From Distichodus sexfasciatus (Eukaryota; Chordata; Actinopteri; Characiformes; Distichodontidae): 64,000 bases of DNA. The DNA is taken from contig JAVGVS010000023.1 in the NCBI GenBank assembly GCA_032718565.1, positions 434,873 to 498,872 of the forward strand, in the 5' to 3' direction. Of the stretch, positions 1 through 10,100 are shown one piece after another. The position numbers were made by a program, and so were the translations under genes. How positions within the stretch are numbered: the first letter of the stretch is position 1; each line of letters starts with the position of its first letter. A model generated the notes under the pieces. It was not told the origin of the DNA. It worked only from the letters and a program-made list of their open reading frames with translations, and made no database searches.

Positions 1-723
1 TTGGATGATGAACCGTCACCCCAGTCCAAGGTCCAGAGCACTCTGAAGCAGGTTATCATCAAGGATGTCTCTGTACATTGCTGCATTCATCTTTCCCTCG
101 ACCCTGACTAGTCTCCCAGTTCCTGCTGCTGAAAAACATCCCCACAGCATGATGCTGCCACCTCCATGCCTCACTGTAGGGATGGTATTAGCCAGGTGAT
201 GACCAGTGCCTGGTTTTCTCCAGATATAATGCTTGGTATTCAGGCCAAAGAGTTCAAGCTTTGTTTCATCAGACCAGAGAATTTTATTTCTCATGGTCTG
301 AGAGTCTTTCAGGTGCCTTTTGGCAAACTCCAGGCGGGCTGTCATGTGCCTTTTACTGAGGAGTGGCTTCCGTCTGGCCACTCTACCATACAGGCCTGAT
401 TGGTGGAGTGCTGCAGGAATGGTTGTCCTTCTGGAAGTTTCTCCTCTCTCCACAGAGTAATGGTGGAGCTCTGTCAGAGTAACCATCGAGTTCTTGGTCA
501 CCTCCCTGACTAAGGCCCTTCTACCCCAATCGCTCAGAGTGAACGGGCGGCCAACTCTAGGAAGAGTCCTGGTGGTTCCAAACTTCTTCCATTTACGGAT
601 GATGGAGGCCACTGTACTAGTTGGGATCTTCAATGCTGCAGCAATTTCTCTGTAGCCTTCCCCAGATTTGTGCCTCAACACAATCCTGTCTCAGAGCTCT
701 ACAGACAATTCCTTGGACTTCAT
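1..723 (-). pseudogene. Tc1 transposase, partial, with early stop
   Basis: The frame starts at ATG 723-721 with M-K-S-K-E-L-S, the usual Tc1 start, and meets TGA at 693-691, where related transposases have an arginine codon (CGA to TGA is a single transition). It is then open to the window edge. The visible part has the paired-like helix-turn-helix region, a GRP AT-hook-like motif and the start of the DDE catalytic domain (LWSDETK holds the first aspartate). The second D, the E and the C-terminus lie beyond position 1. Expected full length is about 340 residues. The copy is a decaying transposase, not a host gene. Confidence 0.88.
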
Positions 724-1043
724 GGCTTGGTTTGTGTTCTGACCTTTACTTGACTATGAGACCTTTTATAGAAAGGTGTGTGCCTTTCCAAATCATGACC
801 AATCAACTCAATGTACCACAGGTGGACTGCAATCAAGTTGTAGAAACTTTTGAAGGATGATCAGTGGAAACCGGATGCACCTGAGCTTACTTTTGATGGT
901 CATTGCAAACGCTGTGAATACTTATGTAAATGTTTGTTTATTTATTTTTAAAAATTTTTGCAAAAGTTTCAAATAAACTTTTTTCACTTTGTCAGTATGG
1001 GGTATTTGAATAGTCACTATGAATAGTTTCCGGATGCACTGTA
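1..1043 (-). mobile_element. Tc1/mariner element, cut by window start
   Basis: This is the 5' part of a Tc1-like DNA transposon read on the minus strand. The outer end is at the TA of ...CCGGATGCACTGTA near 1043. A second copy of the CCGGATGCAC motif lies at about 875-885, followed by GCTGTGAATACTT, which is the inner direct repeat seen in IR/DR-type Tc1 inverted repeats. The other end of the element is outside the window. The transposase frame inside carries a nonsense codon, so this copy is probably inactive. Confidence 0.9.
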
Positions 1044-1299
1044 TACTGTAGTCATTCAATTTGTCTACAAAAATGGGAAATCTGATGATGAATGACATCA
1101 CCTTAGAGTTCCTTTAATCACATAATATTTTATAGAATGATTTTTTACTTTTACTGAAGGTGATCAAAATATAGATTTCATTTTTTCTTTTACTTAAGCA
1201 CTGATTTCATATCCTCCACTAGCCAAAATGACCATCATAACCAACACATGCAATCTACTGGCTAAGTTTAAACTATTAAAGAACCATAGAAGCATCATA

Positions 1300-1530
1300 A
1301 TATTTTGTTGGACAATTTGGAGACAAAGTCAGAGAGGCGAGAATGAGGTGGTCTGGACATGTGCAGAGGAGAGATGCTGAGTATATTTTGGGAAAAATGT
1401 GGTGTGAGAGGACATGCAGGCAGCTGGAGTGAAAGAGGAAGATGCGGACGACAGGAAGAAGTGGAGACAGTTGATGCGCTGTGGTGACTTCTACTGGGAG
1501 AAGCCAAAAGAAGAAGAAGAAGTAGAAGAA
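1300..1530 (+). mobile_element. LINE 3'-end fragment (RTE-like)
   Basis: The plus strand encodes a decayed version of the C-terminal tail common in fish non-LTR retrotransposons: the RWSGHVQRRDAEYI-like block at about 1342-1380, then a frame with stops, ending in a GAAGAAGAAG tail. The sequence GATGCGCTGTGGTGACTTCTA matches the RTE-type 3' region that also occurs at 19.4-19.5 kb. It is 5'-truncated. The long leucine-rich frame on the other strand is only the complement of the GAA repeats. Confidence 0.6.
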
Positions 1531-2275
1531 GGTGTAGCATCATAAAATTTCTTTATTAAGCTGAAACAAGGCTACCACCGGTCACTTTTTTAGGGACAAG
1601 AACCTTGCTTCTGTACAGGTAGAGAGACAAAAGCACATCTTATACTGCACAATGAACGAAAGCAGATGAAAGCAGCAGTGTTACAGATGTAGGACGAAAA
1701 CAGATAGGAATAATCCTCCTCCAATGAAATATCAAATAAACACTTTTTCACTGATCAGAAAATAAACAACAAGCCTTTCAACGGGGAAGGTTTGGATTGT
1801 ATATTGCAAGAGTAATTACACACCGGACAATTTCAACTGTACAGTCTGTAGGTACATAATAAGATGCTGTAGAATTAAAGAAAAGCAGATGTGTGTAAGA
1901 ATGCTCTTGAAATCATAGTTTCTGTTCTTTCCAGAAACAAATATCAATAGGAACTTTGCAAAAAATATATATGTAAGTGGTTCTTAACAATAAATTTTTT
2001 CTAACGAATGGTTGATGCATTATTTTAGAATAATGACATCTACTGTTTAGAAACATGAAACACTGGAGGAATGTTATAAAATCCGATATTACTGGTCGAT
2101 TTGTGCTGCTAAAGAGAAGCAGATGGTAAATAATGAAAGCAGGTGAATGGTCGTTGGCGTTTGTAAAACCACAAGTAGTTAAAAGCACTTGTTACTCTGT
2201 AAAAGCAACACTGACCACACCTCAAAGAACACTATCTCTATGTACTGTATGTCTTCACACCAACGCCCAGTGGCT

Positions 2276-2299
2276 GTGTGTGTGTGTGTGTGTGTGTGT
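2276..2299. repeat. (TG)n microsatellite
   Basis: About 12 uninterrupted TG units. Confidence 0.95.
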
Positions 2300-2668
2300 G
2301 GGGTGCATGCACTGGCTTGGCAGGACTTTTTCTGATTCTTCAAATTGTTGTGAAAGGTGTTTTGCCACCTTCTAGACAAATTTTAAAGTTTTGTCTCCTA
2401 TTTTTCTGTGTTGCATCCATAAATATCAAAAAGTGAAGGTGTGCTATAATCATTATCATCTCATCTCATATCTTTTAAAGGAGAGAAACAAGTCGTAAGA
2501 AGTGGAAAATTGGTCTGCAAAAAAAACAATCATCAGGCATTTTTTTCAACTGTTGCTTTCAGTTTGTCAGAGGAAACTTACCGCCATTTAGGAGTGCAAA
2601 CAGCAGGAGACTTGCCCACATGGTCCGTCCTTACAGCAAGACTGATGGGTAATGAGGTTATAAAGATG

Positions 2669-2693
2669 GTGATGATGATGATGATGATGATGA
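2669..2693. repeat. (GAT)n microsatellite
   Basis: About eight GAT/ATG trinucleotide units. A few non-LTR elements end in such repeats, but nothing recognisable precedes it. Confidence 0.9.
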
Positions 2694-3890
2694 CAAAGAA
2701 GAAGTCAATGAGGTCGACGGTAATGGACGTAAACGCCAGGATTATTTTTTTTCTTAATAAATGAACTTCTACCTGTGTTAACTAGGACTGAGGATGATGA
2801 ACAACTGAACAGGAAATCCTGTGTAGTGGTGTACTAGAGGAGCAAATCGCATTGAGGAAGAAGGAGTGGTTTGTGGTGATGTTTCACAGAAAAACACATT
2901 ACACCACCTAAACTTTCATTTTGCCCTGGTCTGGGTGGCATTTACATAGAACATGGTTCATAACAAAGCTGGCAATTTTAAATAAAGTCTGAATAGGAAT
3001 TGTCAATATGTTATGATGACAATTATACCTGCAAAGTTTTTAAGCCACTGTCTCATCTGCATAGTCATTAGTAAAACACAAAAAATGCAGTACAACAACT
3101 GGATACAGAATAAAATTATTTGATAAATAATACATTTGTCTCTATTTTTTATTATCTAACATTATAAAATGGAAAAAAATATTTTCTGATCAATTAAAAA
3201 ATCAAAAAATGTTAAAGTTTAGGGTCATTTTGAGCCGATTTGGACTCATTTTGGCCTATAAAATGAGCAGCTTTTGGTCTTTCTGGAAGAGAACTACATT
3301 TTTGTGCATGATGCTGTTCCATATGAGAGTCTTTTACATTACGAATAATGTAATTAATGCATTTTTACACAATTACATCAGTTTTTTTGCACAGAATTAT
3401 TCAGAAATAATTTCACACACAGAGGAATGAATATAATGTCCGGTCATTTCAAAGTCTTGTGATTCTGACGTACGCATGTGGTTTCTGAACGAGATTCTGA
3501 GTTATTAAAACACTAATTAATACACAACACAAAATACCTGAGTGGGTTTCAGAGTTTTAATAGTGATATTCTCAGATTTGTAGTCTCAGCTGGTCTTGAA
3601 ATAAAATCCTGAATCCTCTTAGTCCGAGTCCTTGAAGAGACGGAGTACAAATGCGACTGATTCCGAGACAAGACCAAGACTTTTAAAAGCTGGTCTTGAG
3701 GAGCACAGAACATAGTCAATTGTTCAAAATAGTATTCAAAGAATGACAAGGTGAAATGTAGATGAAATGTAGATCATACATCATAGTGATCTGTGTCCAT
3801 TATGTCCAATATTAACACTACTAAAAGTACTTTAAGTATAAAATTAAGTAGATCTACCCAAATTCCACAGAATCACTTGTGTTTCAAGGC

Positions 3891-3896
3891 TTTATT
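3891..3896 (-). terminator. angptl6 poly(A) signal
   Basis: AATAAA on the minus strand, about 70 bases past the angptl6 stop codon (3969-3967). Confidence 0.7.
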
Positions 3897-3966
3897 GTCA
3901 TGTACATTCTGTATCTGGGAGATGTGTCCGTTCAGTAGTAACTTTCAAAGTAATATACATTGTTTG

Positions 3967-4151
3967 TTAAATGGGCTTAATCATCATGGTGACCCTCTTC
4001 AGGGAGTATGAGCCTCCGTGGAATTCGGCCCAGTAAACCCCGTCCTGGTAGCGGCTACGATAGTGCCCCCCTCGGTACCACACCCCGTTCAGGTTCGAGT
4101 GGGCACACATATGGTACCACCAGCCTCCCTTCTGGTAGTGGGCACAGTTTC
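3967..4151 (-). CDS. angptl6: angptl6 last exon, end of fibrinogen-like domain
   Basis: The exon starts after CACTGTAG and completes the codon GGA of SGNCAHY with the previous exon. It carries the Ca-site and P-domain region GGWWYHMCAHSNLNGVW, and TAA follows MMIKPI. No defects are seen. Confidence 0.93.
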
Positions 4152-7104
4152 CTACAGTGGGGCACACAAAATGAAACCATAACATCAAAAAAGCCTGATA
4201 AAAGGAAGGAAGGGTTAGTAAACTGCTTTGTCTCACTTGCTTTATTGTAGTTAGACCTTTTAATTACAGTACATCACATTACCATGTACTGTTAGGCCTA
4301 TGTTAGTTAACAAACAATGCTGAGTCACAGACTCAAATGGCATTACTTATTTGAAGGATAATATTTACTGGGCGCTACTGATGCCCATTAGCTAATATTA
4401 CTTTACCCAACATTAGTCTCACTGCCTTACGTGGTCAGCATTGGAGGATAAGTGTGGAGAATGTGCTTCAGAATTTAACCATAAATGTTAACCAATAAAA
4501 TGTTTTTTATGCCATCCAACCCATTAAAGTTTGAATAGTAAGACCTGGAATCTAATGGTCATTTCAATGTCCTTATTGTTTCACAGCAATACAATAATCG
4601 ATATTAATGAACCACACCCCACAGCAACACACTATAATAAAACATGAGTAATTATATTAATATACATGTATGTAGCTAAAACACAGACCAAGTTCCATCC
4701 TTAAAACTTTCACAATTCTAAATATTAAGCATTTGACACTGAAACCTTTCTATATCTTTAATCATCTTTAGTGAGTGATTATTTGTCATTGTGAACACAG
4801 CACAGGACAGCACACAGTGCACCACAACAAAGTGTGACCTCTGTGTTTGACCCATCCATGAACGAGCAGTGCGCAGCTTTTTAGCAGCACATGGGGAGCA
4901 GTACCTAGAGACTGTGCCTTGCTTATATTTACCTCAGTGGTACCTTTACCATTCAGGGATTTGAACTGGCGACCTTCTGATCGGTGGGGACAAGTCCCTA
5001 ACCACCCCAACTCTCACTATGATTATACTTGAAACTTTACTGAACTGAACTTCAGGTTATTGACTGTGAAATTTTGTATAACAAGATGTTCTTAGATAGG
5101 CATTAGCAGGATTACCTGAGTATGCATCTTTGTCACGGTCCAGGGTGGTAAAAGCCTTGTTTGCGTGCCAGGAGAGGGAGTCTCCGGCGTTGCCTTGGTA
5201 ACTGCCTAGCCGCAGACGGTACCAGTCGCTCTCAGGTTCCACCCGGAAGCTGTCGTACTCAGCAAAAGCCTGCCGGCCCTGCCAGTCCTCCATCACAACT
5301 CTGAGCTTGTAGGAGGCCTGAGACGTGAGCAAGTACAAGTGCTCCAGACCCAACCAGTACTCACCATCCAGATTGCCAAAACCTTGCTGTGGTGGATGAG
5401 GATGTAAGTGAAAAATATGTGAAAAAATTATTTTAAAATAAAGCTTAATATTTATACATGAAATACACCCTCCATTTGCCCTCAACATTGTGTTAAACAT
5501 TCTCTAGAATGTCCTGCTGCTGAGCCATAATATCACGCCAGAACTCGAATATGACAGTACAATATTAATACAAACTCAAATTGAACAGTTCTTCTTTGGT
5601 TATACATCAGTTATGTATAATACAACTATGACCTGTATAACATTAATACATAATACTTACACACATAATAACGAAAGAATTTGACATTTGATACGTAAAT
5701 GGATATAGAATCCAAGATTTTTGCATTGGTGCTTGAGCTTGCACCATTAATAATCCATTAACAAACAAGATTCTTATTACGTGTTACTTTGAAGTTCATC
5801 CTTTATGTATTGTCAGTGTATTGTCCTAAAGTTAAAAAGAAAAATGTATTGCACCAAAGCAGAGGAAACAAAGATGAGCAGAGCAGACCTTGTACTGCTC
5901 CCATGTCCTGAAGAAGTTAACAGAGCCGTCCAGTCTCCTCTGGATGACAGTCCAGCCTCCCTGGGCACGGCCGTGTTCGCACCAGGCCTGGAGCAGGCGG
6001 TTGGAGTTGCGAGGGCGGAGCAGGTAGATGCCACTTGTGGTTTCTCCAGAGTCCAGGACGTGCTGGCAGTCCCGCCATGGACCTACAGGCAGAGAAATTA
6101 TACAATAATTATATATACAGTATACATATATATATATATACATACTTATTGTTTACTTTGTTTTTCCTTAAAGAAACACTGACCAACTAACATACATTTG
6201 TTCTAACTTCCATTTTCCTTTAACAGGTTTTGTTCAAGTATGTAACTTAGTCTGCAGTAACTTGGTCTTAATGACAGTTGTTGATTTAAGTCTGACTTTA
6301 AAGACTGAAGAACAGTGACGGACTACATAGCACTGTTGTACGTCACTCTGGATAAGAGCGTCTGCTAAAAGCTGTAAATGCATGAGGTTTGATAAACATA
6401 GCAAATTTCAGGCTGTTTCTCAGCTTCTTTGTGATGCTGCTCATTAGAGTAGATCAGTAACATTAAGTATGCGCTTTATTAGCCTAGCTGCTAATTGAGA
6501 GTAACCACGAGGGATCTTGAATATAAGCATTTCAAGATTCAAGATTCAAGATTTTATTTGTCACATGCAAATTATACAGGTACAACATGCAGTGAAATGT
6601 ATCCTGATCCGCTCTTTGACCATGCAATTAAGGCAAAAATTTAAAAATAAAATAATAAAAATAACAAGGAGATACAATAGAACCTTAAAATAACTTAAAA
6701 ATCTGGATCATTTATTACCATTTTACTGAGTTGATATACTTTCTCTTGGTCCTAATGATGTCATTGATACAGCAGTGCATGAACACTGGATAAACACTAG
6801 CACAGACAAATATTGCGGGATTATAAAATATGAAAGTGGTTGGAAAAATAGTTGCAAAATGGGGAAATTGCAGTTTGAAGAAGTGAGCAATGGTTTCTTT
6901 TTTTTCTTTTCTTTTTTTTTTAATCCCGCCACCACCACCCTTCTTCGGAGGACAACTTTATTTTTAATTACAAATTTCACTGAGCAAAAATTTTAAATAT
7001 ACATGCCCTGACGCATCTTTTGAAAAGGAAGGGGACAGATTGAGGGGGGGAAAAAACAGAAACCCAAACCAAAAAAACTAAACAAAACAAAGAGGGGGGG
7101 GTGA

Positions 7105-7138
<34 letters not shown>

Positions 7139-10100
7139 GATAGGCAGGCAGGCAATCAAGGCTTTAGCGACTAACTGGGGCCTTTAGCATAGCAGCCCCA
7201 AAGCCCTCTCGACCAGAAGTCCTTAAGAGATCAAGGCGATGACCTCCTACAGAGAGCCCACAAGAAGGGGTCTTGTTGGCAGAGAGTCCCCAATTGCCCA
7301 CCCCTCACCAAGCGGTTCAGTCCCAAACTAGGCCCCCGGCCGGGCAGTCCGGCTCCTGTGAGCCACCCCACCCCTGGGAGGCGGACCCCGGCGACCAGCG
7401 TGCGTGATCCCCCTGCAGCCAAGACCAGACTCCTCCCCACCAAAGCAATGGTTTCTACAGATTGTCATTCAAATGATTTAGTTTCCATTCACACTGTTTG
7501 TCCATGTAGAGATCCCTGAAGTTTTCATCTCCACCCATAGTAGCATTTGCCTTTCTAAAATGGACAAGGAATATGGACAAGAAATATGGCTATACCTATA
7601 TTAATCCTGTTTTGCACATCATCCACTTGAGACGTTAACCAAGTTGATGTATTGCTTATGATTCATGCACGAAGTGGTTAAAACTCTTCAAAATGTGCTA
7701 CCAATTGTTGTATGAATGTACCTTTCTTATGAAAGCATCACACCAAGTAATTTAAGTTATTTATAAGCTTTAATTTAGCTCATTTAACTATTACTTTCTT
7801 CTAACACACCAATTATAACTTGTTATAAATTAAAACACCTTCCATTCTATATTATGCCAGTTCTAAATCACGAAGACTAGAAAGGCAAATGTTACTCACT
7901 CACAAACTCAGCATCTTTTTCCATTGCTGCATAGACACATTACGCATTTGCTGTGTGGTTTGAATGATTTAGATTTTTTGAAACCTGAAACTTGTAGAAA
8001 AGTAGAAAATAATTGAGAACACAATCTTCAGAATTCTCACATAGCAACAAAAACACAAACAGTGTGACCTAAAAGCTAAATGAATTTAATAATTTCATAT
8101 TTTATAATCCCGCAATATTTGTCTGTGCTAGTGTTTATCCATTGTCCATGCACTGTTGCATCAATGACATCAGTAGGACCAAAAGATATTATATTAACTC
8201 AGGAAAATGGTAAAATGGTAATACATGATCCAGAAATGCTTATATTCACGATCCCTCGTGGTCACCCTCAATTAGTAGCTAGGCTAATAAGGCGCGTACA
8301 TAATGTTACTGATCTACTCTAATGAGCAGCATCACAAAGAAGCTGAGACACAGCCTGGAATTTGCTATGTTTATCAAATCTCTCTCGAGGTCATAGAAAT
8401 TAATAATATGGTAGTAGCATCTCTCCAAATCTGCTTATCTATTTGCTTTCGGAGGAATGTCCAGCGATCTCTAGCAGCATAACCAACATATGGACACAAC
8501 CCACTGTAGTCTATCCACAGAAGCTAAACTGAAAAAAAAATATATATATCTTAGGCGAAAGACACACCTGAAGCAGACAGAAGGCAACAACGTTGTTATC
8601 ATTTAATACTTGGTTTGTGTGATTACAACTACTGTTATAACTGCTGTTAGTAATAAATGCTACATTGCACAGGCTTTTACAAGAACACGTTAACACATGT
8701 TAACATACAGTGGCTGTAATTTGAGAGGGCGGGTTGCTGAATAAGTGACCATCTGAAGCGTCTGCCCTCTAATCTCATAATGTACATGGTGGGTTGCTAC
8801 TGGTTTGTAATTCAAGGGCTGTGTGGTGTGTGTTTGTGTGTCTATAACTGCCTCAACTGATTTGTTATTTAGAGATGAAACATGGAAGGTCATCCAGTAC
8901 ACAGAAAGAAATGTGACATCGTTTCATACACAGAACAAGCTACTGATTCAGACAAGCGCAGAGGTCAGGATTATGTAAAAAATTATAAAGGGCAGAGGTT
9001 CAGTTTAAAGTAATGGAAATATTTAGGCCTCTGCAATATTGGGGAAGATAACTTTAAAACAGTAGCTTTTCAAGCCACAAGCTGCTTCTGTTTAAAAACA
9101 ACCCGGCTACTGTTTTAATATAGTAGTTAGCTATACTACAAGTGGCAGAGGAAAAGTAGCTAACTATATTATAGCCTTTTCATGGTCATGGATTCTCGCT
9201 TCCATCTTCACCAAGATGGACTGCTGTGATGAAATGAGTGCAGGACACGATATAGCACACGAAAAGCTACTGTGTTTGAAAAGTTGCCTTCACTACTAAA
9301 AAATGAATTCTGGTCCTCCTCATTTTAGCTACTTTCGCGTAGGTCTCTTTCATATGAGATTGCATTAAAGCAACACTTCAATTTAATGTTAATTTCTCAT
9401 AGTTTTTAACAGTATATGTTTAGATTCATGTTTACATTCATTTATACACATTATCATATGCTCTCCTAAACTAGAGACCTTATCCACAGGACGATCATAA
9501 AGCAACTTGATCTCCTGCTCAGGGCCAAATAGCTTGCAAACTTTAAGAATGAGAAAGACATGGTTAAATTGAACTGCATGCTTTTACTGTGACAATTAAC
9601 ATGTTTGCTACAATGCGAGTCAAAGATTCATAGTCCCTGCTAGTAAGGCTCAATCCATGTTGGGGTATTTGATGTAGGACTGCAATATTTTTCCTGTAGA
9701 AAATCTGTGTTCAAACACTTTTGACTGGTGACACTAGTTCATATTACAACATAAATATATAATTTGCCAAATGGCTTGAATAGCTTTATATGGAAAGAAT
9801 TAGTCATTAAATAATTACTGCGAGTGCATCTGTATGGAAAGCTAAAATGCTGAAAAATAACATTTCTGAACAAGACTTTATCTAAGTTTAAAGGTAAATG
9901 ATGTTTTTCAGACAACGATCTCTTATGAGATGAGTCATAAAAAATGAAAAGGGTAGGAATTTTCCTTTTGAATCCAAGCTGCAAAAAGTTGCAGCCGCGA
10001 GGTGTTTTATTCTACATTGTACGCCCTGACATGTGAGTACTGCACATGTTTATTTGAGGATCTCAGTGCTGGATCGGTTTATTGTGTAGTCGTAACTTGA

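Larger units (their letters stand above)
1550..3890. other. No gene seen; AT-rich flank with simple repeats
   Basis: This stretch lies downstream of the angptl6 poly(A) signal. It holds a (TG)n run at about 2276-2299 and a (GAT)n run near 2669-2693. The open frames here are short, lack splice context and do not resemble known proteins. Confidence 0.6.

Noticed and set aside
1295..1543. Minus-strand frame with poly-Leu start
   Set aside because: It is the complement of the GAA-rich tail of a LINE fragment; no promoter, splice or protein resemblance.
7231..7443. 70-residue minus-strand frame in the retro-insert
   Set aside because: Low-complexity Gly/Leu/Arg composition and no recognised domain; more likely untranslated or LINE-derived sequence.
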